Positions 19,065 through 27,397 of a stretch of DNA of 64,000 bases are shown in pieces (position 1 is the first letter of the stretch; the number at the start of each line of letters is the position of its first letter). A program made the position numbers and the translations under genes. Below the pieces are notes generated by a model, which ran no database searches, was not told the DNA's origin, and saw only the letters and a list, made by a program, of their open reading frames with translations. The stretch is from Richelia sinica FACHB-800 (lineage in GTDB: Bacteria > Cyanobacteriota > Cyanobacteriia > Cyanobacteriales > Nostocaceae): assembly GCF_014698825.1 (NCBI RefSeq), contig NZ_JACJTT010000013.1, positions 55,734 through 119,733 of the forward strand. The letters run 5' to 3'.

Positions 19065-19137
19065 GGGCGCGTAGCTCAGTGGATAGAGCAATTGCCTTCT
19101 AAGCAATCGGCCGCAGGTTCGAACCCTGCCGCGCTCG
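19065..19137 (+). tRNA. tRNA-Arg (anticodon UCU)
   Basis: A 73-base cloverleaf. Acceptor GGGCGCG pairs with CGCGCTC (one G-U), the D arm has GCTCAGTGGATAGAGC, the anticodon stem TTGCC/GGCAA-type surrounds loop CTTCTAA with TCT as anticodon, and the T arm has GCAGGTTCGAACCCTGC. CCA is not encoded. The anticodon reads AGA/AGG arginine codons. Confidence 0.95.
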
Positions 19138-19186
19138 TAATTACCCAGATTTGATAGTGAATTTTATCACCCCCAAGCATCTGGGA

Positions 19187-20149
19187 TCATCTGATGGTAT
19201 TGGCTTTGGATATTTGCCACAAGGCAAGAAATGTACATTCCCACACTAAGCGAGGCTGGGCGTAACAAAGCAAATTTTTGCGAGTTTTTTCTAATTGTGC
19301 AATCATTTCCGGCTGGTGTTGTAGCTGCCAATAGGATTGTTGCAGATAATCAATTAACCATAACTGAGTTTCTGTATCTAGTTCTTTGTCGATTTTTTTG
19401 GCTACTTCCAAAGCTTGACGCTGGGATGAGGGAATTTTGGCAACTTGTTCTAGTAGTTCCTGGGGGATATTTTGCAGTTGTTGGTAGGAAGCGATCGCAC
19501 TACCTGGGCTACCAGATGCTATGTTGAGAATGGCGGGATACTGTAAAATTTCACTGTGACCTGTTTGGGTCAACACCTGTGCCACACCAGCATTATCTAA
19601 CCGATAAAAGGGAATGCGTTGACAGCGTGACACCAAGGTAGACAAAATTGACTCTGGAGAAGGGGCAATTAAAATTAAAGTTGCCTGTCCTGGTTCTTCC
19701 AAAGTTTTCAGTAAGGCATTGGCCGCAGCTTCCGCCATAGTTTCCACCTGTTCCAGTACAACTATATTTCTTGGTGCTGACAATGGTGGACGGGATAAAA
19801 ACTCTGTGATTTGGCGAATTTGTTCAAGACGTATCACCGGCGGTGCTTTACGTTTTACCCCCTTTTCTGCGGCTTCCGCTGCGGTCAAACGTTGTCCTTG
19901 GTATTGGTAGGTGGGTTCCACCCATAACAAAGCTGGGTGGTTTCGCTGACGAATTTGATTTTGTAAAATGGGAATTTGCTCAGGTGCCAGTTTGGTAGAG
20001 AAAATGAGTTCAATCCAACATTGTGCCGCTAAACTTCTGCCCACACCATCAGGGCCAACAAATAGATAAGCTGGTGCTACTCGGTTGTGCTTGACAGCTT
20101 GGGTGAGTAATTCCACAGCTTGTTGTTGTCCGACTAATGGTGCAAACAT
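19187..20149 (-). CDS. holB: DNA polymerase III delta' subunit
   Basis: 320 residues of the clamp-loader AAA+ family, which loads the sliding clamp during replication. A degenerate P-loop (VGPDGVGRS near 30) and a sensor SRC motif (LVSRCQRIPF near 180) match delta', which does not hydrolyse ATP. The zinc-cysteine module of Escherichia coli delta' is missing; that stretch reads IRQRNHPALLWVEPTYQ instead. The tail is helical and matches the clamp-loader collar. It lies 11 bases downstream of tmk, the common tmk-holB order. Confidence 0.88.
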   Translation of the reverse strand: MFAPLVGQQQAVELLTQAVKHNRVAPAYLFVGPDGVGRSLAAQCWIELIFSTKLAPEQIPILQNQIRQRNHPALLWVEPTYQYQGQRLTAAEAAEKGVKRKAPPVIRLEQIRQITEFLSRPPLSAPRNIVVLEQVETMAEAAANALLKTLEEPGQATLILIAPSPESILSTLVSRCQRIPFYRLDNAGVAQVLTQTGHSEILQYPAILNIASGSPGSAIASYQQLQNIPQELLEQVAKIPSSQRQALEVAKKIDKELDTETQLWLIDYLQQSYWQLQHQPEMIAQLEKTRKNLLCYAQPRLVWECTFLALWQISKANTIR

Positions 20150-20160
20150 AAATTCTCAAA

Positions 20161-20793
20161 TTAGCAATTTAACAAGCGATCGCCTAAAATTTTCTTAATT
20201 AGTTGATGTACAGCATCTGGCTGTAAGTTGCCATCTATAGCCACAATACGAGATGGGTTTTGGCTAGATAACTCAGAATAGCCTTGTTGAACACGACGAT
20301 GGAAAGAAATATTTTCCTGTTCAATGCGGTCTAAAACCTCTTCACTACCACGTTTTCTGGCTAGTCCTACTTCTACATTTACATCTAACCAAATTGTTAA
20401 GTCACTTTCTAGCCCACCAGTGGCAATATGATTGAGTTGATTGATTAAACTCATACTTAAACCACGGCCATAACCTTGATAGGCAATGGTAGAGTCAATA
20501 TAGCGATCGCACAAAACATACTTACCTGCCGCTAGGTGCGGTTTAATTTCCTGTTGTACATGCTGGGCCCTATCTGCTGCATACAATAATAATTCTGTCA
20601 CTTCACCAACAGGCTTATCCTCTGACTTTTCTAATAATAACCGCCGTAACTCCCTTCCTAACTCCGTTCCCCCCGGTTCGCGAGTTAAAATTACAGGCAC
20701 TCCTAAATCTTCTAACCACTTCGCACATAGGTGCATTTGTGTTGTCTTGCCGCAGCCTTCCACACCTTCAAAGACAATAAATTTGCCAGCCAT
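20161..20793 (-). CDS. tmk: Thymidylate kinase
   Basis: 210 residues; phosphorylates dTMP to dTDP in the dTTP pathway. The P-loop is FEGVEGCGKTTQ near 7-18, the DR(Y/H) motif with dTMP contacts is CDRYIDSTIAYQGYGRG near 95-110, and TREPGGTELGRELR near 37 matches the family. Length is normal. It precedes holB on the same strand with 11 bases between, so the two are likely one transcript. Confidence 0.95.
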   Translation of the reverse strand: MAGKFIVFEGVEGCGKTTQMHLCAKWLEDLGVPVILTREPGGTELGRELRRLLLEKSEDKPVGEVTELLLYAADRAQHVQQEIKPHLAAGKYVLCDRYIDSTIAYQGYGRGLSMSLINQLNHIATGGLESDLTIWLDVNVEVGLARKRGSEEVLDRIEQENISFHRRVQQGYSELSSQNPSRIVAIDGNLQPDAVHQLIKKILGDRLLNC

Positions 20794-20863
20794 TTCTAGG
20801 TATTTATGTAAATTTTTAATCTATAGCAATCCTAAAATGATAGATGAAAATACCTCTAACTAT

Positions 20864-20905
20864 CTGTCCCCTGTAACCTGTAACCTGTAACCTGTCCCCT
20901 GTCCC
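20864..20905 (+). repeat. Heptanucleotide repeat array (CTGTCCC/CTGTAAC)
   Basis: Six heptamers: CTGTCCC, three CTGTAAC, two CTGTCCC. The same repeat family occurs at 42294-42349 and 43226-43260. It sits between the divergent tmk and pgsA genes, 20 bases before pgsA, where it could affect the leader. Confidence 0.88.
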
Positions 20906-20925
20906 CCGCTATCCGCATATTTCTT

Positions 20926-21450
20926 ATGACCATACCCAACTGGATTACTTTTTCGCGACTGCTGGGAATACCGTTTTTGCTGTATGGATTATACAATCCT
21001 AGTATTGAAGCACAATGGATATGTTTGACAATATTTTTAATTGCTGCTTTAACTGATTGGTTAGATGGCTATTTAGCGCGGAAGCTAAACCAGATTAGCG
21101 ATTTAGGCAAATTTCTCGACCCACTGGTAGATAAATTCCTGATTCTTGCACCTTTATTGGTGCTGGTGGAGTTAGGAAAAGTCCCAGCTTGGGGAGTATT
21201 TGTAATTTTAGCGCGAGAACTAGCGATCGCTGGTTGGCGAGTCAACCAAACCAAAATTTCCGGTGCAAACATTTGGGGTAAGCTGAAAACCGTCAGTCAA
21301 ATTATCGCTGTCTCTCTCCTCATCGCACCTTTATCACCCCAGTCAGACATTCCTGCTATTATTGCCTTTTGGGTTTCTGTCGCTTTAACGGTAATTTCGG
21401 GAATTATTTATTTAATACCAACCCAGCATCAACAAACAAGCACCATGTGA
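20926..21450 (+). CDS. pgsA: CDP-diacylglycerol-glycerol-3-phosphate 3-phosphatidyltransferase
   Basis: 174-residue integral membrane enzyme that makes phosphatidylglycerophosphate, the first committed step to phosphatidylglycerol, an essential thylakoid lipid. The CDP-alcohol phosphotransferase motif is intact: DWLDGYLARKLNQISDLGKFLDPLVDK near 45-72, giving D-G, A-R, G, D and D in order. Four to five membrane helices cover the rest. Length is normal for PgsA. The stop codon TGA provides the first base of the MITE-like palindrome starting at 21450. Confidence 0.93.
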   Translation: MTIPNWITFSRLLGIPFLLYGLYNPSIEAQWICLTIFLIAALTDWLDGYLARKLNQISDLGKFLDPLVDKFLILAPLLVLVELGKVPAWGVFVILARELAIAGWRVNQTKISGANIWGKLKTVSQIIAVSLLIAPLSPQSDIPAIIAFWVSVALTVISGIIYLIPTQHQQTSTM

Positions 21451-21546
21451 TACCAATTTAAAAAATGATTGTTACAGATGTAGGTTGGGTTTCACTTTGT
21501 TCAACCCAACCTACGCATCTGTCGCATTCTTTTATGGAATTGGTAT
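21450..21546. mobile_element. 97-bp palindromic MITE-like element
   Basis: Ends ATACCAATT and AATTGGTAT are inverted, and a long internal inverted repeat, ACAGATGTAGGTTGGGTT against AACCCAACCTACGCATCTGT, encloses a short loop. The ends resemble those of the 127-bp element nearby, but the core is different. It abuts the pgsA stop and may act as its terminator. Confidence 0.75.
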
Positions 21547-22081
21547 GAGAAGGGAAAGACTTGTTTAGATATAAGACTTACGCAAGATTAATACCAATTC
21601 GCCAAAAGCAACCAACACATTGAGAAAACCCCTTCCCAACCCTCCCCGCTTGCGGGGAGGGTGCGCGGCAGCGCGGGTGGGTTAATCATCTGTTGCCAAC
21701 ATTTTTAGATTTGGTATAGCGTATTTTCATCATTGCGAACCCAGTAGGGGTTTAGCATTGCTAAACCCTGTAAATAAGTCGGTGGAAACAATCTAATGTA
21801 TATGAAGAAATATAAATTGCACGTAGGGTGTGTTATGCCGTAGGCTAACGCACCTTATAGAACTGAGAGGGACATTCTCATCTGTCATTAGCATCATAAA
21901 ATCTAGCTTTTAAGCCTCTCCCCGTTGCGGGGAGAGGTTTGGAGAGGGGTCATACTATTTTCGTCAAATTCACATTGATAAAACATCATTACATTAGCGA
22001 AGCTTGGCATTACCCATCTGCAACAAAGTGGAATGAAACAATCCCAATATTTCCATTTTAAGTTGTTTCATGTTGACCTAT
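21547..22081. repeat. Repeat-rich intergenic region
   Basis: Besides the 127-bp element, it has a GGGTTTAGCA/TGCTAAACCC hairpin (about 21749-21768), a TAGGGTGTGTTA to TAACGCACC hairpin (21826-21858) and a CTCTCCCC/CGGGGAGAG hairpin (about 21917-21935). I see no gene. Confidence 0.7.
21591..21717 (-). mobile_element. 127-bp MITE-like element, copy 2 (inverted)
   Basis: Reverse complement of the element at 13760-13886, same length, few differences, ends ATACCAA and TTGGTAT. Its flanks TAAGACTTACGCAAGATTA and AGCGTATTTTCATCATTGCG together resemble an uninterrupted sequence at 23098-23140, so an occupied and an empty form of the same host repeat are both visible here. Confidence 0.82.
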
Positions 22082-23023
22082 TTAGTCAGCTAACCAACGA
22101 TTTAAAGACTCCTTCCGTTGTTGACTTCTTTCTCCAGGAGTCATTTCCAACGTAGTTTGTTTATTAAATGGTTTTGGGTCATACATTCCTATTTCCCAAT
22201 TACCATACATAGGATTGGGTATAGCAATATAAGCTGGTTGTATCATACCTGCATTTGTGATATCAAAAACCCCATAAGAATTACGGTTTTTATCTACATA
22301 ATCACGACGTTGCTGGTTATTTCTCCCTGCTGCCTCATCAAAGTCATTCAAACTATCACCAACAAAAGCAACAATTGTATGTTTATTTCCATCAGCGATA
22401 CCATTGTTGATAGCATCTAATCGCCATTGTTTAGAGTTATTTTCCTTTCCATTAATAACTTTACTAAACTCACCTCTGAGCAATACAGTTTGTTCATTTA
22501 CACCTGTAAAGCCAACAGATTTTAAATTATTAATAGTCGCTGCTTCCAAATCGTTAATTTTCCCATCCTTTGTACTTTTGGCATCTCGATTAGAGATGAA
22601 AAATACCTTGCCACCATTGCTATTTACATAATTAACAAATTCAACAGACCCTGGCACAGCTTTCGCCTTTGCAGCTTTTAGCCATTTATTCCAACTCTGC
22701 AATTCAAAGCCATTATTTGTATCGAATAGCCCTGCTTGATAAGGGCTATTATCCAGCACTGTTTCATCAATATCAACAATTACTGCTGGACGACTAATAT
22801 TTTTGGTTTTAGCCGTGTCAAAAATAATTTTTCCTATATTAAATGCTTGATAAACTAAAGCTCTATATTCTCCCGATTGTTGCACCCAATTCACTGCCAT
22901 CAGTGATTGTTCATTTAATTGTTTGTTGGTAAATGCTTCTGGTGTTTCAGCTTGTGTACCTGAGACTATTAATGTAGGAATTAAGGCAGTAATCGCCACA
23001 AATTGATATGGTAATTTAGGCAT
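22082..23023 (-). CDS. HAD-family acid phosphatase (lipoprotein e(P4)-like)
   Basis: About 313 residues. A signal peptide (about 3-25, ending near SGTQAE) exports it. The HAD domain has motif I VDIDETVLDNSPYQ near 82, motif II FISNRDAK near 145 and motif IV GDSLNDFDE near 230, as in class C acid phosphatases that hydrolyse nucleoside 5'-monophosphates outside the membrane. The lipobox cysteine typical of e(P4) is not seen, so it may be soluble periplasmic. ATG at 23023 is preferred over a TTG 21 bases upstream. It is monocistronic; phosphate or nucleotide salvage is a likely role. Confidence 0.85.
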   Translation of the reverse strand: MPKLPYQFVAITALIPTLIVSGTQAETPEAFTNKQLNEQSLMAVNWVQQSGEYRALVYQAFNIGKIIFDTAKTKNISRPAVIVDIDETVLDNSPYQAGLFDTNNGFELQSWNKWLKAAKAKAVPGSVEFVNYVNSNGGKVFFISNRDAKSTKDGKINDLEAATINNLKSVGFTGVNEQTVLLRGEFSKVINGKENNSKQWRLDAINNGIADGNKHTIVAFVGDSLNDFDEAAGRNNQQRRDYVDKNRNSYGVFDITNAGMIQPAYIAIPNPMYGNWEIGMYDPKPFNKQTTLEMTPGERSQQRKESLNRWLAD

Positions 23024-23097
23024 TTTGTTTAGCAGAATATACAAGAAATTGAGATAAAAATTTTTATCTACACAAATTAAAGTAGGTCTTTCTATTA

Positions 23098-23140
23098 ATA
23101 AGACTTCCGCCAGATTAACATATTTTCGTCACTGCGACCG
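23098..23140. repeat. Host repeat resembling the unoccupied MITE target
   Basis: ATAAGACTTCCGCCAGATTA runs straight into a TATTTTCGTCACTGCGACC stretch. The same two halves, with a few changes, flank the 127-bp element at 21591-21717. Confidence 0.6.
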
Positions 23141-23181
23141 AAGGGAAGGAATCTCAAACTTTAATTTCTTGGTGTTTGGGT

Positions 23182-23474
23182 TCATCCTTCTTCTTCGTTA
23201 TCAATTCCCAACTCCTGACGTAGTTCATTGATACTTTGCGGTTTTAAAGTTCTGGCTTTTGCTCTTTCTAAAGCAGTTATTAGACGCGCTGCATTGTTCG
23301 GAGAGCGCAGTAAATGAGTTGTTTCTAATAAACTTTCTAATTCGTCAGCAGCAATGAGGGCAAGTTTTCACCGTCAGGTCGGGTAATAATCATGACTTCT
23401 CTATCTGCTACTACTTCAGCGCAGATGTTATCTAGGTTATTACGCGCATCAGTTAAGCTTGTTTGTTTGGACAT
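23182..23474 (-). pseudogene. Phd/YefM-type antitoxin, frameshifted
   Basis: The gene starts ATG at 23474 with GAGGAAA upstream, and begins SKQTSLTDARNNLDNICAEVVADREVMIITRPDGEN, a clear Phd/YefM N-terminus. Near 23363 one base appears missing: the frame then ends early, while the next frame continues LIAADELESLLETTHLLRSPNNAARLITALERA to a stop at 23182. Restoring one base gives a normal antitoxin of about 97 residues. No RelE/YoeB toxin gene follows. Either a decayed toxin-antitoxin remnant or, less likely, a sequencing error. Confidence 0.8.
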
Positions 23475-23484
23475 GGTGGAATTT

Positions 23485-23545
23485 TCCTCATACAGAAATT
23501 ACATCTAGATTTTCACCATCTGCAAATACTTCTAAAATATATCCT
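23485..23545 (-). pseudogene. Short C-terminal gene remnant
   Basis: Just upstream of the Phd-like start, a frame reads PGYILEVFADGENLDVISV and then stops; it is closed by a stop directly before its first residue. It looks like the tail of a small DUF4926-like protein, a type often found next to toxin-antitoxin genes. The rest is absent, so it is decayed. Confidence 0.35.
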
Positions 23546-23692
23546 GGTTATGGCTGCGTCTTTTTAGGGTTGAGATGATCAAAAAAACCCCCCTATTACC
23601 AGCTTTTACATGACTGTTGGGAACATCTTTTTTTTAGTTCTACCCACTGAAATAGGGTGGCTGTTTTCATGGTTTAATTTTCTGACTATCTC

Positions 23693-24049
23693 TTAAACAT
23701 AAGCAGGAAGAGAAGATTCTAATTCATTCATATCAGTGACAACTTTACGCAAAGTTTCACTGAAATAAACAACTTCATAATTAGGTGTCAGTTCTTTTTG
23801 CAGTTGTTTCCACAAACTAATGCCTTCTGCTTCAAAAGCTGCTTTAGCCTCTAAACTGGGAAAACCTGATAAATTAGGGTTTTCCCAGTTCAATTTGGCA
23901 TCATAACTATCTGCCCATTTTTCTAATCGGTTAATAGTTTCTTTGCTGAGTGGCAGTGTCTCAGGCTCAATATCTCCAGCTTTATCGGAACTAGCCCACC
24001 AGAGAGGGTAGCATCCATAATCAGCCATGAGTTTGATTGGTTCTGCCAT
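23693..24049 (-). CDS. Probable immunity/antitoxin protein
   Basis: 118 residues, acidic, no membrane helix. The opening PIKLMADYGCYPLWW and the PETLPLS...LEKWADSYDAKLNWENPNLSGF pattern are familiar from small proteins coded directly after toxin-domain genes. It lies 15 bases downstream of the BECR-like toxin gene on the same strand, which fits an immunity role. This is inference from position; no activity motif is known. Confidence 0.6.
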   Translation of the reverse strand: MAEPIKLMADYGCYPLWWASSDKAGDIEPETLPLSKETINRLEKWADSYDAKLNWENPNLSGFPSLEAKAAFEAEGISLWKQLQKELTPNYEVVYFSETLRKVVTDMNELESSLPAYV

Positions 24050-24064
24050 AGTTACTTTACCGAA

Positions 24065-24457
24065 TTATAGGGAAGTTCTGGGATTAGCTCCTACTATATA
24101 TCCATTATCGCTTACAGTTACAGAGATATAGTGAGTTTTGCCATTAAAGTTAAATTCATAAATAGTGCGAGTTTTTTTTCTTCCCTGATAACCAACCATT
24201 TTACCTTCGGTTAAAGCTGTAATAATTGCATCTGGTATTTGGTCTGCTCCTATTCCCTGATCAGCAAATTGTGAAGAATGTTCTTCTAATATGTGCTGAA
24301 GTCCTGCGTCTGCGCTTCCCTCTTCTAAAAACACAATTTTGCCATTTACTTGCTTGGCAATTCGCACTATTTTTTCAGGAGTATGCTTAATGCCAGCCTC
24401 AGCTAGTTCTGCTAACAATGCTAGTCTGGCTTGGAATATATTCAGTTGTTTTTTCAT
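24065..24457 (-). CDS. Stand-alone toxin-domain protein (BECR-fold RNase-like)
   Basis: 130 residues. The core GLQHILEEHSSQFADQGIG (about 55-72), GKMVGYQGRKKTRTIYEF and the end NGYIVGANPRTSL match toxin domains found at the C-terminus of CdiA/RHS-type polymorphic toxins and phage head proteins (barnase-EndoU-ColicinE5/D-RelE fold). The His in HILEEH and the Arg/Thr/Tyr of KTRTIY are likely catalytic, by family analogy. Here the domain is preceded only by a short helical segment, with no secretion domain, so it acts as a solo module. ATG at 24457. The putative immunity gene follows at 15 bases. Confidence 0.6.
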   Translation of the reverse strand: MKKQLNIFQARLALLAELAEAGIKHTPEKIVRIAKQVNGKIVFLEEGSADAGLQHILEEHSSQFADQGIGADQIPDAIITALTEGKMVGYQGRKKTRTIYEFNFNGKTHYISVTVSDNGYIVGANPRTSL

Positions 24458-24601
24458 TTATAGTTAATCTTAATATTTTTTATAATAATCTTAATATACT
24501 TTTAACTACAGGTATTTGTCAATCCTTAGAAGCAAAAAAATTAAGAGGTAAAGATGATAAATAAATCCTTACCTCGTAATGTTATCAATTCACTCCAAAA
24601 T

Positions 24602-25129
24602 CTATGCCCCTACAGCCTCCTTAGCTGCATACAAAACCTCAGCCGAGATATCCTTAATTCCTCGTTCACGGGCAAACTTTTCTGTATTTCGCTTCACTTT
24701 ACCCCGAACAAAACCAGGAATCTTATTCAATTCCGCTAAACCATCTTTAGTCCAATTCAAATCAGATTCTGCGGAAATTCCTTTGGTAATTACTTCTTTT
24801 GTATCGTGTCCACCAAAGATTTCTAACAGGTGGTCTTCCATTCCCAAAGTGAAGGAATTGTAGATTAAATCGGTGATTTGATTGGTACCTTCATAACCCA
24901 TAAATGGTTTGTAACCTATGGGGAAATTTTGCACGTGAATAGGTGCAGCGATGACACCACAGGGAATGTCCAAACGCTTGCCTACATGGCGTTCCATCTG
25001 TGTACCAAATATAGCAGAAGGTTCAACTCGTGCGATCGCATCTCCAATGGCTCCATGGTCATCTGTAATCAGCACTTCATCGCAATATTCGCTCACCTGT
25101 TCTCGGAACCATTCAGCATCATATTTGCA
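24602..25129 (-). pseudogene. chlB: 3' fragment of chlB (protochlorophyllide reductase subunit B)
   Basis: The frame encodes the last 175 residues of ChlB, beginning [19 protein letters not shown] and ending [12 protein letters not shown]. Light-independent protochlorophyllide reductase (ChlL-ChlN-ChlB) makes chlorophyllide in darkness; full ChlB is about 508 residues. Upstream of TGC at 25129 the frame stays open for a few codons but no longer resembles ChlB, and the first 330 or so residues are not found nearby. The remaining part has no stops. A GTG at 25096 could start a 165-residue protein, but without the N-terminal domain and cluster ligands it could not work alone. A complete chlB must exist elsewhere if the pathway is active. 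Confidence 0.85.
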
Positions 25130-25234
25130 AATAAATTTGTCTAAAATAGATGAACAAATACAAACACGAAATATTAGTCGAACGTGGAAATTTTTTAGCC
25201 CATCTCCCGACGAGGTTTATACAACAGCATAGTT

Positions 25235-27397
25235 TTAAACTTTTTTCGCCTTTTCTTTTCGCCATCTGCCTCTGACTAAACGAATTTCATCAAAACTATA
25301 ACTATCGCCTAAATATTCTTTGATGGGTGTGAGGGAAATATCCCCTAGCACTTCTAAAACTTGCCAAATCTTTTTTTGTTTTTCTAAAGGAATTAATTGA
25401 TTCAAATCTACAGGTTGATTTTTTTCAATTAAATCTGATAAATGGCGGATAATAGTTGTAGGACGAATGTTGCGTTTTTGGGCAATTTCTGTGACGGTTA
25501 AACCCTGTTGATATAAATGTAATGTGGTTAATTCTGTATCGGAAACAGATTCAGGGTAGAGAGAAGAATTGAGTTGCGTTTTTTGAGAATCTTTGTGATG
25601 AAGATAAGCTTGGATTTCCGCGATAAATCTTTCACCATATTGGTCTAATTTATGGCTACCTACACCAGAAAGTTGACCAAATTCATCTAAGGTTCTCGGC
25701 TGCATTTGGGCCATTAATTTGAGGGTAGAATCAGGAAAGACCATGTAAGGTGCGACATACTGTTCATCAGCTAGTTGCTTACGTAGCGATCGCAATCTGT
25801 ACATCAATTCCTCTACTTCCGCAGCTTTGCCGGTTCTGTCTTCCCAGGTAATTTTGGGTGTTACAGGCACTGCAATTAGCACTTGATGCTGTTTTCGCAT
25901 CACTTCCCAACTGAGGGGGTTCAGCTTTAAAATAGAGTAACCATCGCTGCTTTGGTCGAGTAAGCCTTGATGCAAAAGCGATCGCCCCAACATTCTCCAC
26001 TGATCTACAGTTCTATCTTTGCCTATGCCATAGGTAGATAATTGGTCGTGTTTATTCTGGGTAATTTTCTGATTTTTCACACCCCGCAACACATCAATAA
26101 TATAGAGCATTCCATATCTTTCTTTGCACCTAGCCACACAAGATAAAAACTTCATGGCTTCAATAGTCCAGTCTTCCACCGGTTTAGGATAGCGACAGTT
26201 ATCACAATTGCCACAATTCCCTGCAAATCTTTCACCAAAATAACCTAATTGAATGGTGCGACGACACACAGTGCCTTCAGCGTAATCAATTATTTGTCGT
26301 AATTGTTGTTTGGCAATTAATTGTTCTTGGGAATCAGGTTTTTGATTAATACTCCATTCAATGGTTTTTACATCACTGTAACTATAAAAAAGTGTACATC
26401 TTGACGGTTCTGCATCTCGTCCAGCCCTACCTGATTCTTGATAGTAACTTTCGATGTTGCGTGGTAAATCATAATGGACTACAAACCGCACATCTGGTTT
26501 ATTAATTCCCATGCCAAAAGCAATTGTAGCTACCATTACTCGCACATCATCCCGAATAAATCGCGTTTGATTTTTTGCCCTTTCTTCATCACTTAAACCA
26601 GCATGATAAGACAGGGCAGAAACTTTATCATTTTGCAGTTTAAAAGTTAATTCATCTACCTTTTTTCGAGTTAAACAATAAATAATTCCCGAACCTTCAT
26701 TTTCTCGGACTATTTCTAATAATTCTGCATAGGTGCGTTTACTTTTGGCCCGGACTTCATAATATAAATTTTGACGATTAAAACTAGCAATGTGAATACT
26801 TGGCTGCTTTAATCCTAATTGTTGAATAATATCAGCCCGGACTCTATCTGTAGCTGTGGCAGTTAAAGCAATTGTTGGCACATGGGGATATCGTTTGCGG
26901 AGAAGAATTAATTGTCGATATTCGGGACGAAAATCATGGCCCCATTCGGAAACGCAGTGTGCTTCATCAATGACGAAATTAGCAATACCGACTTTTTCCG
27001 CAACTACATCAACAAGAGGCAGAAATCTTTCACTCACAAGACGTTCTGGGGCTACATAAAGTAGTTTAACCTTACCTTTCATCAGGGCATCTTCCCGCGA
27101 TCGCACCTGATACTGATTTAAGCTACTATTGAGGAAGGTCGCTGCAATGTTGTTATTTCGCAACGCTTCCACCTGGTCTTGCATCAACGCTATCAACGGT
27201 GACACCACCACCGTTAACCCTGGCTTTAATAGGGCAGGTAATTGAAAGCACAAAGATTTACCGCCACCTGTTGGCATTACCACCATTAAATCCCGATTTT
27301 GTAGCGCATCTTCGATAATTTGTTGTTGTCCAGGACGAAAGTTGTCGTAACCGAAGTGATATTTTAACGCTTTTTCCAAATGGGGATACTGGAGCAT
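25235..27397 (-). CDS. recQ: ATP-dependent DNA helicase RecQ
   Basis: 720 residues with a full RecQ core: Walker A MPTGGGKSLCFQLPAL near 40, DEAH box VIDEAHCVSEWGHDFRPEY near 140, motif VI ESYYQESGRAGRD near 320, the zinc-binding cysteines (CRRTIQ, CGNCDNC) near 375-400, a winged-helix region and an HRDC domain near 530-600. The tail has a helix-turn-helix-like LTVTEIAQKRNIRPTTIIRHLSDLI segment seen in the longer RecQ class. It unwinds recombination intermediates 3' to 5'. The stop lies about 100 bases from the chlB breakpoint. Confidence 0.95.
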   Translation of the reverse strand: MLQYPHLEKALKYHFGYDNFRPGQQQIIEDALQNRDLMVVMPTGGGKSLCFQLPALLKPGLTVVVSPLIALMQDQVEALRNNNIAATFLNSSLNQYQVRSREDALMKGKVKLLYVAPERLVSERFLPLVDVVAEKVGIANFVIDEAHCVSEWGHDFRPEYRQLILLRKRYPHVPTIALTATATDRVRADIIQQLGLKQPSIHIASFNRQNLYYEVRAKSKRTYAELLEIVRENEGSGIIYCLTRKKVDELTFKLQNDKVSALSYHAGLSDEERAKNQTRFIRDDVRVMVATIAFGMGINKPDVRFVVHYDLPRNIESYYQESGRAGRDAEPSRCTLFYSYSDVKTIEWSINQKPDSQEQLIAKQQLRQIIDYAEGTVCRRTIQLGYFGERFAGNCGNCDNCRYPKPVEDWTIEAMKFLSCVARCKERYGMLYIIDVLRGVKNQKITQNKHDQLSTYGIGKDRTVDQWRMLGRSLLHQGLLDQSSDGYSILKLNPLSWEVMRKQHQVLIAVPVTPKITWEDRTGKAAEVEELMYRLRSLRKQLADEQYVAPYMVFPDSTLKLMAQMQPRTLDEFGQLSGVGSHKLDQYGERFIAEIQAYLHHKDSQKTQLNSSLYPESVSDTELTTLHLYQQGLTVTEIAQKRNIRPTTIIRHLSDLIEKNQPVDLNQLIPLEKQKKIWQVLEVLGDISLTPIKEYLGDSYSFDEIRLVRGRWRKEKAKKV

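Noticed and set aside
24602..25235. chlB interrupted by a developmentally excised element
   Set aside because: No Xis-type recombinase or short direct repeat is visible next to the break, and recQ, a housekeeping gene, follows. Partial duplication fits better, though the far side cannot be seen.
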